Assembly (NCBI RefSeq): GCF_002251085.2
Contig: NZ_NOJZ02000009.1
Span: forward strand, 1-64,000
DNA: 64,000 nt
DNA from: Romboutsia maritimum
Lineage (GTDB): Bacteria > Bacillota > Clostridia > Peptostreptococcales > Peptostreptococcaceae
Reading direction: 5' to 3'
Shown piece after piece: positions 9,306 to 18,835 of this stretch (its first letter is position 1; every line of letters begins with the position of its first letter). The notes below the pieces were generated by a model. It searched no databases. It had not been told where the DNA came from and worked only from the letters and a program-made list of their open reading frames with translations. A program made the translations under genes and the position numbers.

Positions 9306-10277
9306 TTATTTTATTTTTAATTCTACTTCATGATCTATTAATTGTAAATTATATGCTTTTATGACTTTTACAAGAGTATCAGCATATACTTTGTTTCCAT
9401 TTTCATCCTCTTTAGTACTATAGCCTGCGTCCTCTAATGCCTGAGCCTGTGTCTTATAGTGAGTTGCCTCAAAAAATCCATTTTCTTTATATCTTTTATT
9501 ATCCCATAAAAATTTACCATGATCTTTTATAGATTGTTCTACAGAATCATAAACTCTAAAAGATGCAGTAATTTTATCATTGTAATTTTCTGAAGTTGCT
9601 ACTTCTACACTTTTTCCGAGCCAATTTTTATCTGCTTTTATCCCAAACATATTATTACTTGCTTTTGTTAACTCAGATGTTCCCCATCCAGATTCTAATA
9701 TTGACTGTGCTATCGTAACAGATGGTAAAATCTTATACTCCCTATAATTTTCTATAGCTGTTTGTTCAATACTATTTATAAATGATACTTTATTACTTTT
9801 ATCTTGTAAGTCTATATCACCTAAAAACACATCATCTAATTTTTTCAAATAATCATTTGCTTTCTTTTTTTCTTCTTTTTTAAAATTCAATTCATTTAAA
9901 ACAACATCAAAAGATTTTAAACTATATTTATCCTTATTTTCCTTTTGTATAAACATTTTTCCTAATTTTAATGTGTCTTTCTTTTTAACATCTGTTAACT
10001 TATTATTATATCTAACCATATCTATTGCCATTAATTCTTTCCAACTCAATTGAATCTTATTATCTCCAGTTTCATCTGATACGTCCATGTAAAACTCAAT
10101 TTTACAATCTTCTATATTCCTTGATTTATATAATTCTTCTAAATATCTAGTTATCTTAAAAGAGCTAGTTATGGCTAATATCGCAATAGCTACTAAAATA
10201 ATTTTTTTTAAAATAGATTTAAATTTATTTTTTGTTTTTCTTTTTTTCCCTAAATGCTTCAACCTTTTTCTCCCCAT
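9306..10277 (-). CDS. Membrane-anchored GH73 glucosaminidase (autolysin)
   Basis: A 323-residue protein with a Lys/Arg-rich N-terminus, one membrane helix (about 25-42) and a C-terminal GH73 domain (about 165-310). Family features seen: IAQSILESGWG with the catalytic Glu, NNMFGIKA, and YKTQAQALEDAGY with YADTL. It should cleave the GlcNAc-MurNAc glycan strand of peptidoglycan during growth or daughter-cell separation. A GGAGG site precedes ATG. It stands alone between the S-box gene and the pot operon; the pot terminator separates it from potD. Confidence 0.88.
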   Translation of the reverse strand: MGRKRLKHLGKKRKTKNKFKSILKKIILVAIAILAITSSFKITRYLEELYKSRNIEDCKIEFYMDVSDETGDNKIQLSWKELMAIDMVRYNNKLTDVKKKDTLKLGKMFIQKENKDKYSLKSFDVVLNELNFKKEEKKKANDYLKKLDDVFLGDIDLQDKSNKVSFINSIEQTAIENYREYKILPSVTIAQSILESGWGTSELTKASNNMFGIKADKNWLGKSVEVATSENYNDKITASFRVYDSVEQSIKDHGKFLWDNKRYKENGFFEATHYKTQAQALEDAGYSTKEDENGNKVYADTLVKVIKAYNLQLIDHEVELKIK

Positions 10278-10316
10278 AAAAACCTCCTCCCTAATAATTG
10301 CATTATACTTTAAAAT

Positions 10317-10360
10317 AAAACAGGCTCCTTAATAACTTTTCATATTAAGCAGCCTGTTTT
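10317..10360 (-). terminator. Terminator of the pot operon
   Basis: A long hairpin, AAAACAGGCT pairing with AGCCTGTTTT and extended by TTAATA/TATTAA. It begins two bases after the potD stop and is followed on the minus strand by a T-rich run. Confidence 0.85.
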
Positions 10361-10361
10361 G

Positions 10362-11414
10362 CTATTTGCACTTTAATTCTATCCATGCTTTGTCATAAAT
10401 CTTTATGTCTGATCCAATATCTATAAATGTTTCTGTCTTTGCCAAATCTTCTTGTGAAGGATATGCCACAGGATCATTTACAATTTCTTTATCTAATAAT
10501 TTTAATGCTGCTGTATTAGGTGTTGAGTAACCTATATATTCAGCATTAATTTTTGCATTTTCAGGATCTAATAAAAAATCAATAAATTTTTCAGCTTCTT
10601 CTTTATGTTTAGACGTAATAGGAATACACATTGAATCTACCCACTTATTAGTTCCTTCTTTAGGTATAGCATAATCTAAATTTGGATTTTCACCCATTAA
10701 AGTAACGGCATCACCAGAATAAATTATACCCATAGCAACTTCTTCACCTAATAATCTATCCTTACCTTCATCATTAACATATGCTAACACTAAATCTTTT
10801 TGTTTCATTAATAGCTTCTTAGCTTCTTCTATTTCCTTTGGATTTGTTGAGTTCATACTATATCCTAATTTTTTTAGGGCTATCCCCATTGTATCTCTAA
10901 CTGAATCAAACATCATTATATTTGATTTATATTTAGGATTCCATAGTATATCCCAACTATCTACAGGTTCTTTTACCATTTTCTTATTATATAATATTCC
11001 AAAAGTTCCCCACATATACGGTACACTATATTTATTTTCCTTATCATATATAGGATTTAAAAAACTTTTATCAATATATTTTAAATTTGGTATATTATTA
11101 AAATTTATTTGTTTAAGAAGTTTTTCATTTTTCATTTTTTCAACCATATAATCTGATGGGAATACTACATCATAATTCGTACTTTTACTCTTAACCTTTT
11201 GATACATCATTTCATTAGTATCATAAGTTTCATAAAGAACCTTTATACCTGTTTCTTCTTCAAATTTTGTTATAAGACTTTCATCTATATAATCTCCAAC
11301 ATTATATACATAAAGAGATCCATTTTCATTAGTTGTCTTATTACAACCTGTTAATATACTCGTACATAAAATACCTATAGTTATTAGCGACATTATTTTT
11401 TTTAATTTAAACAT
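10362..11414 (-). CDS. potD: Spermidine/putrescine-binding lipoprotein PotD
   Basis: A 350-residue lipoprotein: signal ending in the lipobox LTGC (Cys23), then a periplasmic-binding fold typical of PotD/PotF, with YVNDEGK, MGIIYSGDA and FIDFLLDPENA, the standard polyamine-binder blocks. ATG overlaps the potC stop by one base (TAATG) and follows an AGAGGTG site. It captures polyamines at the cell surface for the PotABC permease. Its position at the 3' end of potABCD matches other Firmicutes. Whether spermidine or putrescine is preferred cannot be judged. Confidence 0.93.
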   Translation of the reverse strand: MFKLKKIMSLITIGILCTSILTGCNKTTNENGSLYVYNVGDYIDESLITKFEEETGIKVLYETYDTNEMMYQKVKSKSTNYDVVFPSDYMVEKMKNEKLLKQINFNNIPNLKYIDKSFLNPIYDKENKYSVPYMWGTFGILYNKKMVKEPVDSWDILWNPKYKSNIMMFDSVRDTMGIALKKLGYSMNSTNPKEIEEAKKLLMKQKDLVLAYVNDEGKDRLLGEEVAMGIIYSGDAVTLMGENPNLDYAIPKEGTNKWVDSMCIPITSKHKEEAEKFIDFLLDPENAKINAEYIGYSTPNTAALKLLDKEIVNDPVAYPSQEDLAKTETFIDIGSDIKIYDKAWIELKCK

Positions 11415-12199
11415 TACTTATCACCTCTCACTATAGACTGTTTTTTATTTGATAATAAAAGCAATCCTAAAACCACAACAAACATTATCGTTGACAATGC
11501 ATTTATCTCAGGTTTTATACCCCTTCTAGCCATTCCATATATTTCTATAGAAAGATTGCTAACTCCATTTCCTGTATTAAAGAAACTTATTATGAAATCA
11601 TCAACAGACATAGTAAACGCTATTAAAAAACCTGATATTATACCCGGTTTTATTTGAGGCAATATTACTTTTCTCAATGCATATATAGGTTTAGCTCCTA
11701 AATCCATCGCTGCCTCCTCAATATTTTGAGGTAACTGCTTTATTTTAGGTAAAACTGATAATATCACATATGGTATATTAAACATTATATGAGATAAAAG
11801 CATAGTTATAAAACCAAATTCCATTTTTATAAAACCAAATAAACTCATAAGCGCTACTGCTGTCACTATATCTGGATTTAATACAGGAAGATAATTTATA
11901 TTTAATAAAATTTTTCTATTTCTTCTTCTAATTTTTTGTATCCCTATGGCACTTATAGTTCCTATTATTGTTGCTATTATTGATGATAATAATGCTACTA
12001 TAATAGTATAATACAAGGCACTCATTATACTTTCATTATGTATTAATCTTTGATACCACTTAAATGTGAATCCTCCCCAGTGGGCCATTGATTTTGAATC
12101 ATTGAAAGAAAATAATACTAATGCAAATATAGGTGCATACAAAAATAGAAATACTAAAAATAAATATATACTAGATGTTATTTTCTTTAACTTTAAAAT
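11414..12199 (-). CDS. potC: Spermidine/putrescine ABC permease PotC (probable ATT start)
   Basis: Polytopic permease with the EAA loop EEAAMDLGAKPIYALRKVILP. The only conventional start in frame is TTG at 12142, inside the first membrane helix and without an SD, which would give 242 residues. The frame stays open upstream and encodes KITSSIYLFLVFLFLYAPIF, the complete first helix expected of PotC. The best start is ATT at 12199, five bases after GGTGGG and overlapping the potB stop, giving 261 residues, the usual PotC length. I therefore chose ATT. Partner of PotB in the membrane channel of the polyamine importer. Confidence 0.85.
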   Translation of the reverse strand: MLKLKKITSSIYLFLVFLFLYAPIFALVLFSFNDSKSMAHWGGFTFKWYQRLIHNESIMSALYYTIIVALLSSIIATIIGTISAIGIQKIRRRNRKILLNINYLPVLNPDIVTAVALMSLFGFIKMEFGFITMLLSHIMFNIPYVILSVLPKIKQLPQNIEEAAMDLGAKPIYALRKVILPQIKPGIISGFLIAFTMSVDDFIISFFNTGNGVSNLSIEIYGMARRGIKPEINALSTIMFVVVLGLLLLSNKKQSIVRGDK

Positions 12200-13029
12200 A
12201 GTAACCCACCGCCTTCCTTGTCAGACTCGTCTTCAAACTTAGACATTACTGCCATAGATATTAATATAACTATCATCATAAATATAGATACAGCAGATCC
12301 AAAATTCCAATCTCCCACAACTGTAAACTGTTGTTCTATTAAATCTCCTATTAGCATAAATTTACCACCGCCTAATAGTCTAGATATTGCAAATGTTGTA
12401 ACTGCTGGCATGAATACCATTGTAATTCCTGATATTACGCCAGGTAAACTTAGCGGGAAAATTACCTTTGAAAATACTTGTATAGTATTTGCTCCTAAAT
12501 CATGTGCTGCGTTTATTAAATCATTATCCATTTTAGATAATGATGTGTATATAGGAAGTACCATAAATGGTAAAAAATTATAAACCATTCCTAATAATAT
12601 AGCAAAATTAGTATATAATATACTTACTGGTTGTACTCCAAATATTCCAAGGAATGAGTTTAAAAGTCCATTTTTTCCAAGTATAGCTACCCATGCATAC
12701 GTTCTTAAAAGGAAATTCATCCACATTGGAAGTATAAATAATAATATCAAAGTTCCCCTTTTACTCACATGCATCTTAGCTATTATATAAGCTACAGGAT
12801 ATCCTACTAAAAGACATATTATAGTAGAACCACCAGCTAAAATAATAGAACGTAAAAATACCTTCCAGTATATAGGATCCATTAATTCTTTATAATTAGC
12901 TAAAGAAAAAACATATCCATTGTCCACTTCTCTAGTAAAACTAAAAAATACAACTAATATTAAAGGAATTACTATAAATATCGCACTCCATATTATATAC
13001 GGATATGCTAAGATAGATTTTCTTTTCAT
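12193..13029 (-). CDS. potB: Spermidine/putrescine ABC permease PotB
   Basis: A 278-residue permease with about six membrane helices and the EAA motif INAAHDLGANTIQVFSKVIFPLS (in short, AAHDLGA...FPLS). ATG lies two bases after the potA stop. It forms the membrane channel with PotC, energised by PotA. Its last codons (GGTGGG) also form the ribosome binding site of potC, so the two are translationally coupled. Length and motifs are standard. Confidence 0.93.
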   Translation of the reverse strand: MKRKSILAYPYIIWSAIFIVIPLILVVFFSFTREVDNGYVFSLANYKELMDPIYWKVFLRSIILAGGSTIICLLVGYPVAYIIAKMHVSKRGTLILLFILPMWMNFLLRTYAWVAILGKNGLLNSFLGIFGVQPVSILYTNFAILLGMVYNFLPFMVLPIYTSLSKMDNDLINAAHDLGANTIQVFSKVIFPLSLPGVISGITMVFMPAVTTFAISRLLGGGKFMLIGDLIEQQFTVVGDWNFGSAVSIFMMIVILISMAVMSKFEDESDKEGGGLLF

Positions 13030-13031
13030 AA

Positions 13032-14075
13032 TTAATCTCTCTCTTTTCTCATTATATGAATATCTTCTGGATATATATCCATACCTAATTCTGATTCTAC
13101 TTCAACCATTTTAGTATTATGAAGTAACCAAACTCTGTCATTTTCTTTTACTTCCATTTCATAGTGAACACCTTTAAATACAGCTGATATAACTTTTCCC
13201 TTTAACATACCTTCTTCTGGTTTAACCATCTTTATATCTTCAGGTCTTATTACAACCTCTATTTCCTCGTCTTTTTCAAAACCTTTATCAACACAGTCAA
13301 ATGTTTTATTACAAAATTCAACTTTGAAATCTTCTAACATTTTTCCATCAAATATATTACTTTCTCCTATAAACTTAGCTACAAATGAATTTTGTGGCTC
13401 ATTGTATATATCCTCAGGAGTTCCCATTTGTTGAATTTCACCTTTATTCATTACTATTATAGTATCTGACATTGTAAGAGCTTCTTCTTGATCATGAGTT
13501 ACAAATATAAAAGTTATTCCTAATTTTTGTTGCATCTTTTTTAATTCTATTTGCATCTCTTTTCTCAACTTTAAATCTAAAGCTCCAAGTGGTTCATCTA
13601 ATAAAAGTACCTTTGGTTCATTTACTAATGCTCTTGCTATAGCTATTCTTTGTTGCTGACCTCCACTTAAGGAATCAACTTTTCTTTTTTCAAATCCTTC
13701 TAATGCAACTAACTTTAACATTTCTTTTACTTTTTTATCAATTTCATTTTTATTCATCTTTTTAATTTTTAACCCAAATGCTATATTTTCATAAACATTC
13801 ATATGTGGAAACAAAGCATACTTTTGAAATACTGTATTTACTTGTCTTTCATATGGAGGTAAATTGTTCATCTCTTTTCCTTCAAATAACACTTTACCTT
13901 CATCTGCATATTCAAATCCAGCTATTATTTTTAAAGTTGTTGTTTTACCACATCCACTTGGACCTAATAAAGTTAAAAATTCATTTTTCTTTATATCTAA
14001 ATATAAATTATCTAAAACTTTATTATCATCATAAGCCTTAGATATTCCTTGTAGTTTTATTATATCTTCTACCAA
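13032..14075 (-). CDS. potA: Spermidine/putrescine ABC ATPase PotA
   Basis: ATP-binding subunit with Walker [11 protein letters not shown]-loop, signature [15 protein letters not shown], Walker [10 protein letters not shown], the His switch THDQEEALT, and a C-terminal TOBE domain, all typical of PotA. The best start is TTG at 14075, giving MVEDIIKLQ and 347 residues, because AGAGGTG sits at the right distance. The GTG at 14084 lies inside that SD. It lies 16 bases from the regulator gene, so regulator and transporter are one operon. Hydrolyses ATP to drive polyamine import. Confidence 0.94.
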   Translation of the reverse strand: MVEDIIKLQGISKAYDDNKVLDNLYLDIKKNEFLTLLGPSGCGKTTTLKIIAGFEYADEGKVLFEGKEMNNLPPYERQVNTVFQKYALFPHMNVYENIAFGLKIKKMNKNEIDKKVKEMLKLVALEGFEKRKVDSLSGGQQQRIAIARALVNEPKVLLLDEPLGALDLKLRKEMQIELKKMQQKLGITFIFVTHDQEEALTMSDTIIVMNKGEIQQMGTPEDIYNEPQNSFVAKFIGESNIFDGKMLEDFKVEFCNKTFDCVDKGFEKDEEIEVVIRPEDIKMVKPEEGMLKGKVISAVFKGVHYEMEVKENDRVWLLHNTKMVEVESELGMDIYPEDIHIMRKERD

Positions 14076-14091
14076 TATTAACACCTCTTTT

Positions 14092-14631
14092 CTAAAATGA
14101 CGGCGGAGTAGTAACCCAAATCACCTTTGATACAGTTTTCCCTGCATTAGATATATAATGATTTGCCCTTGGTTTGAAATAAAAACTTTCTCCTTTTCTT
14201 ACCTTACTTTTCTTATCTCCTATATGTACAAATATAGATCCTGCTATAACATATCCAAATTCCTCACCTTCGTGAGGCTTTTCTTCTTTGTATTGACCTC
14301 CAGGAGATAAAGTTATTATTATAGGCTCCATCTGGTTTTTTTGTGAATTTGGAATTAACCATTTTAAAGTATATTTTAGTTCTTCATCTTCAGTTTCAAA
14401 CATGTCCTCTCTTGTAAAAGAGATTCTCTCATTATCTATTTCATTAAAAAACTCCCTTAAATTAGTTCCTAAAATTTCAAGTATATCTATAAGGGTAGCA
14501 ATGGATGGTGATGTTAAATTGTTTTCTAGCTGTGATATAAATCCTTTTGATAATTCACATCTATTAGCTAATTCTTCCTGGGTTAGTTGCTTTTCAATTC
14601 TCATTCTTTTTATTTTTTCACCAATGTCCAT
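14092..14631 (-). CDS. Xre/cupin transcriptional regulator of the pot operon
   Basis: A 179-residue PuuR-type regulator. An N-terminal helix-turn-helix (about 7-60, with [21 protein letters not shown]) is joined to a C-terminal cupin (about 105-176, with [13 protein letters not shown] and KGESFYFKP). Such proteins bind a small effector in the cupin; next to polyamine transporters they usually sense polyamine. It is the first gene of the operon with a strong GGAGGTGGG site, so it probably controls its own transcription and potABCD. The operator was not identified. Confidence 0.88.
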   Translation of the reverse strand: MDIGEKIKRMRIEKQLTQEELANRCELSKGFISQLENNLTSPSIATLIDILEILGTNLREFFNEIDNERISFTREDMFETEDEELKYTLKWLIPNSQKNQMEPIIITLSPGGQYKEEKPHEGEEFGYVIAGSIFVHIGDKKSKVRKGESFYFKPRANHYISNAGKTVSKVIWVTTPPSF

Positions 14632-15108
14632 AGTCCCACCTCCTTAATATTTTATGTTAATTTTACTAAACATTGAGTTTAAAATTGCTAAACACCAAAT
14701 GTTATTATATAAAATTATATATCATAATTCAATAGTTTTGTTAATTTTTTCAAAATATAATAAAGCTAGTATTTTACTCCTTTTATTAAAGTGCCATCAT
14801 TTAATAAGTGTTTATATTAATAATTATAAAGTTTAGTATGTCTAATTTTTATAATTTAAATTTATTAAAGATATCAAAACTTTAAATTAATCTTAACAAC
14901 AAATAAATACTATATAACTTTTTACACATATAAAGTTCCTATATCTTATAATGATATTTTTTAAAATCATTATTCACTTAAAATAACTTATATCAACTTT
15001 TTATGCTATTATATTTATAAAAATATTTATATATAATATGTTATATATATATGGTATTATATTTAATTATAATGCTAAAAATAATAATCAATAAGGAGAT
15101 GCTGCACT
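14632..15108. other. Divergent intergenic region, no gene seen
   Basis: About 475 bases of AT-rich DNA between the pot regulator and cvfB, which point away from each other. It must hold both promoters, and several TATAAT-like boxes occur near 15010-15070. No convincing hairpin, riboswitch or ORF with a ribosome binding site was found. Confidence 0.5.
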
Positions 15109-15948
15109 TTGATAAAAATAGGTGATTTTAATAAACTTAAAATAGTAAGAAAAACTGATTTTGGATATTTTTTAGATGGTCAAACTGAAAATAGTAAGGA
15201 TGACATTTTACTTCATAATAGATTAGTTGGAAAAAATTCATTACAAGTTGGCGATGAAATTGAAGCTTTTATATATAAAGATTCAGAAGATAGAGCTGCT
15301 GCAACTTTATTACCTCCTAAAGCTAAAGTCGATGAGATAGCTTACCTAAAAGTCGTTGCTCATACACAAATAGGTAGCTTCATAGATATTGGACTTCCTA
15401 AAGATATATTAGTACCTTTCAAAGCTAGACATTACGAATTAACAAAAGGAGAAAGATATTTATTCTATATTTATCTAGATAAAACAGGTAGATTAGCTGC
15501 TACCACAGAAATAGATTCTTATCTTTCAACTGAACACAGTTATAATATTGGAGATAAAGTAACTGGAGTTGTATATGGATTCCAAACTAATAATTCAGCA
15601 ATGATTTGTGTTGACAATAAATTTGCTGGAGTTATTCTATTTAATGAATACTTTACTGAGCTAAAGATAGGAGATCAAGTAGATTTAAATGTAATAAAGA
15701 TATATGAAGATAATAAACTAGGACTTACTCCTAGACAAGGTAGAAAAGAAGAATTAGACTCTCTTGAAGAACAAATAATAAATTATCTTGAGGGCGCTGA
15801 TGGTACTATGAGATTTAATGATAAATCTTCACCTGAGGAAATATATACTGTTTTTAATTCTAGCAAGAAAAATTTCAAACGTGCTCTAGGTGTACTAATG
15901 AAAAAAGATCTTATAACTCAAGATTCACAAGGAACATATTTAAAATAA
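15109..15948 (+). CDS. cvfB: CvfB-type S1-like RNA-binding protein
   Basis: A 279-residue protein with tandem S1-like OB domains and a C-terminal winged-helix region (about 210-275, YLEGADGTMRFNDKSSPEEI onward), the CvfB/YitL layout. In Staphylococcus CvfB affects virulence gene expression and binds RNA. The start is TTG (15109) behind AAGGAG; an ATG at 15099 is out of frame and closes after eight codons. One of the few plus-strand genes, transcribed alone and ending at a shared terminator with the convergent malic enzyme gene. Confidence 0.85.
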   Translation: MIKIGDFNKLKIVRKTDFGYFLDGQTENSKDDILLHNRLVGKNSLQVGDEIEAFIYKDSEDRAAATLLPPKAKVDEIAYLKVVAHTQIGSFIDIGLPKDILVPFKARHYELTKGERYLFYIYLDKTGRLAATTEIDSYLSTEHSYNIGDKVTGVVYGFQTNNSAMICVDNKFAGVILFNEYFTELKIGDQVDLNVIKIYEDNKLGLTPRQGRKEELDSLEEQIINYLEGADGTMRFNDKSSPEEIYTVFNSSKKNFKRALGVLMKKDLITQDSQGTYLK

Positions 15949-15972
15949 TATATATACTTAAACTATATTATA

Positions 15973-16014
15973 AAAAGCCTTGTATTAAAATAAATTTTAA
16001 TACAAGGCTTTTTG
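15973..16014. terminator. Bidirectional terminator
   Basis: Long perfect hairpin: AAAAAGCCTTGTATTAAAA pairs with TTTTAATACAAGGCTTTTT. It serves cvfB on the plus strand and the malic enzyme gene on the minus strand. Confidence 0.92.
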
Positions 16015-16017
16015 CTT

Positions 16018-17196
16018 TTAAATTCTATTAACACCTGTTTTTATTGCTGCTTTTTTTACTGCTTCAGATACATTTTTCACAACATTTTTATTAAATGGGT
16101 TTGGTAATATATGTGTTGGAGTTATATCTTTTTCACTTATTGAGTTCGCTATTGCATATGCTGCTGCTATTTTCATTTCTTCATTTATCTCTCTTGCTCT
16201 AATATCTAAAGCACCTCTAAATACTCCTGGAAAAGCTAATACATTATTCACTTGATTAGGAAAATCAGATCTACCTGTTCCTACAATAAAAGCACCTCCA
16301 GCATTTGCTTCATCCGGCATAATCTCAGGAGTTGGATTTGCCATAGCTAATATAACTGGTTTTTTTGCCATAGTTTTAACCATTTCTGATGTAACCATAT
16401 TTGGACCAGATACACCTATAAAAACATCTTTATTTTTTATTATATCTTTTAAATTTCCCTTTTCACCTTGTAAATTTGTTACTTTCATTATTTCCATTTG
16501 AGCCCAATTTAAATCCGACATTCCCTCTTCTAAAGCACCTTCTTTATTACATAAAACTATATTTTTAACATTCATCCCTAATAATATTTTTGCTATAGCC
16601 ATTCCTGCTGAACCAGGTCCATTTATTACTATCTCAAGTTCTTCTATATTTTTTTCTATTAATTTTACAGAGTTTATTATAGCAGCTGCAACAACTATCG
16701 CTGTCCCATGCTGATCATCATGAAATACTGGTATATTCAACTCTTTTTTCAATTTTTCTTCTATTTCTATACATCGTGGAGAGCTTATATCTTCTAAATT
16801 TATACCTCCAAATACTGATTCTAATAATTTTACCGCCTTTACAATTTCATCTACATCATTAGTATTCAAACAAATCGGAAAAGCATCCACATTTGCAAAC
16901 TCTTTAAACAGTATGGATTTCCCCTCCATAACTGGTATTGATGCGCTTGCTCCTATATCACCTAAACCTAATACCGCACTTCCATCACTTACAACAGCCA
17001 CTAAATTTCCTTTTGATGTATATTTATATACATTTTCCTCATTTTTATATATTTCTAAGCAAGGTTGAGCTACTCCTGGTGTATATGCTATAGATAAATC
17101 ATCTTTGTCTAAAATATTTATTTTACTTTTAACACTTATCTTTCCTTTTTTCATTTCATGCATTTCTAAAGCTAATTTTGCATAATCCTTCGCCAT
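16018..17196 (-). CDS. NAD(P)-dependent malic enzyme (oxaloacetate-decarboxylating)
   Basis: A 392-residue short-type bacterial malic enzyme converting malate to pyruvate and CO2. Seen: YTPGVAQPC near the N-terminus, FHDDQHGTA with the metal-binding Asp pair, the Rossmann glycine loop INGPGSAGMA, and MANPTPEI. Last gene of a fumarase-malic enzyme operon: fumarate to malate to pyruvate. ATG follows GAGGGG. Cofactor preference cannot be read reliably; bacterial short forms are usually NAD-dependent. The same order occurs in C. difficile, as far as I recall. Confidence 0.93.
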   Translation of the reverse strand: MAKDYAKLALEMHEMKKGKISVKSKINILDKDDLSIAYTPGVAQPCLEIYKNEENVYKYTSKGNLVAVVSDGSAVLGLGDIGASASIPVMEGKSILFKEFANVDAFPICLNTNDVDEIVKAVKLLESVFGGINLEDISSPRCIEIEEKLKKELNIPVFHDDQHGTAIVVAAAIINSVKLIEKNIEELEIVINGPGSAGMAIAKILLGMNVKNIVLCNKEGALEEGMSDLNWAQMEIMKVTNLQGEKGNLKDIIKNKDVFIGVSGPNMVTSEMVKTMAKKPVILAMANPTPEIMPDEANAGGAFIVGTGRSDFPNQVNNVLAFPGVFRGALDIRAREINEEMKIAAAYAIANSISEKDITPTHILPNPFNKNVVKNVSEAVKKAAIKTGVNRI

Positions 17197-17236
17197 AAAA
17201 TTACCCCTCTCATGTTAAATATATATTCACATAATT

Positions 17237-17782
17237 TTACTTAGCATATATTTTTGCAGCTTTTTCATATATATTATTTCCATAACTGTCTATAGCTACT
17301 ACTAATCGTAAATCTTCTACTTCAAGCTTCCTTATTGCTTCTGCCCCTAAATCTTCATATGCAATAATTTCACAAGATTTTATAGAATTTGAAATATATG
17401 CGCCTGCTCCACCTATTGCAGCAAAATAAATTGCATTATATTTTTTTATTGCATCAATTATTTTTTTTTCTCTCTTCCCTTTACCAATCATTATTTTTAA
17501 ACCTTTATTTAAAAGCGGTATTGTTAAATCATCCATTCTATAGCTAGTTGTAGGCCCTGCTGAGCCAATAACATTACCTGGTCTAGCTGGACTAGGTCCA
17601 ACATAGTAAATAGCTTGTCCTTTCATATCAAATGGAAGTTTTTCATTATTTTCTATGCATTTTACTATCCTTTTATGTGCCGCATCTCTAGCTGTATATA
17701 ATATTCCACTTAAATTAACTATATCTCCACAAGTTAATTTTAAAATTTCTTCACTTGTTACAGGAGTATTTAATTTAATCAT
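17237..17782 (-). CDS. Fumarate hydratase class I, beta subunit
   Basis: A 181-residue C-terminal half of the two-subunit class I fumarase/tartrate dehydratase family. Key blocks: GDIVNLSGILYTARDAAHKR, YYVGPSPARPGN, SAGPTTSYRMD and FAAIGGAGA. It pairs with the alpha subunit encoded 16 bases upstream. The malic enzyme gene downstream makes fumarase more likely than tartrate dehydratase. Strong GGAGG before ATG. Confidence 0.92.
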   Translation of the reverse strand: MIKLNTPVTSEEILKLTCGDIVNLSGILYTARDAAHKRIVKCIENNEKLPFDMKGQAIYYVGPSPARPGNVIGSAGPTTSYRMDDLTIPLLNKGLKIMIGKGKREKKIIDAIKKYNAIYFAAIGGAGAYISNSIKSCEIIAYEDLGAEAIRKLEVEDLRLVVAIDSYGNNIYEKAAKIYAK

Positions 17783-17797
17783 TTAATTTTTCCTCCT

Positions 17798-18637
17798 TTA
17801 TAATATTACTTTCATATGCCTTGATGCGTGGCAATTTATATTAACCACAACAGGTAATCCTGCTATATGAGTTGGAAATGTTTCTATATTTAAAGCTAAA
17901 GCTGTTGTACTCCCTCCCAAACCTTGTGGCCCTATACCTAGTTCATTTATTTCTAAAAGTAACTCTTTCTCTAATTTTTCAATATATGAATTTTTATTAT
18001 TTTCTCCTATATTTCTTAGTAGTGCTTTTTTTGCTATCTGTGCACATTTATCTACAGTTCCCCCAATTCCAACACCTATTACTATAGGTGGACACGGATT
18101 AGAGCCTGCTTCTTTTACTGTGCTTAATATAAACTCTTTTATACCTTCTATTCCGTCAGATGGCTTTAGCATTTTTAATCTGCTCATATTTTCACTACCA
18201 AATCCTTTCGGTGCAAATTCTATACAAATTTTATCTCCTTTAATTATTTCATAATGAATAACTGCTGGAGTGTTATCTTTTGTATTAATTCTTGTTATAG
18301 GATCTACTACAGATTTTCTCAAATATCCATCTAAATATCCTTGCCTTACACCCTCATTTATTGCATCAGTTATATTTTCTCCATTGATGGCTACATCTTG
18401 TCCTAGCTTTACAAAAAATACTGCCATTCCAGTATCTTGACATATAGGTATATTTTTTGATTTTGCTATTTTTGCATTTTCTATTAAAATTTTTAATATA
18501 TCTTTTCCCAAAGGACTTTCTTCATCTTCAATTTTTGATTTTATACAACTTATTACATCGTGTCCTAAATATAAATTTGCTTCTATACACAACTGTTTTA
18601 CTTTTTCAACAATTAAATCAGACTTTACAATCCTCAA
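17798..18637 (-). CDS. Fumarate hydratase class I, alpha subunit
   Basis: Iron-sulfur catalytic half of class I fumarase. Cluster-binding cysteines are expected in CQDTGMAVFF and NPCPPIVIGVGIGG, and the third in NINCHASRH near the C-terminus; all three are present. I prefer TTG at 18637 (MRIVKSDLI, 279 residues) about ten bases after AAGGGG; a GTG at 18649 overlaps that SD. First gene of the fumarase-malic enzyme operon. Reversible hydration of fumarate to malate; oxygen-labile enzymes like this fit an anaerobe. Confidence 0.92.
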   Translation of the reverse strand: MRIVKSDLIVEKVKQLCIEANLYLGHDVISCIKSKIEDEESPLGKDILKILIENAKIAKSKNIPICQDTGMAVFFVKLGQDVAINGENITDAINEGVRQGYLDGYLRKSVVDPITRINTKDNTPAVIHYEIIKGDKICIEFAPKGFGSENMSRLKMLKPSDGIEGIKEFILSTVKEAGSNPCPPIVIGVGIGGTVDKCAQIAKKALLRNIGENNKNSYIEKLEKELLLEINELGIGPQGLGGSTTALALNIETFPTHIAGLPVVVNINCHASRHMKVIL

Positions 18638-18835
18638 ACGAACATACACCCCTTTTTCATAAAAAATATTCGCATTTATATTTAAACTTTAGCATCTTTT
18701 TTGTGTTTTCTCAACTAAATTGAAATTTTTTATATTATAAGAAGGTTTTTTATAAAAATTATCGAATTAGTTATAATACCACTTTTTTGGTATAATTTTT
18801 TATTATTTTTTTAAGAATATTGAGGAGTGAAATTT

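Noticed and set aside
14632..15108. Possible small ORF and riboswitch between the pot regulator and cvfB
   Set aside because: The open frames lack ribosome sites and no conserved riboswitch core could be found.
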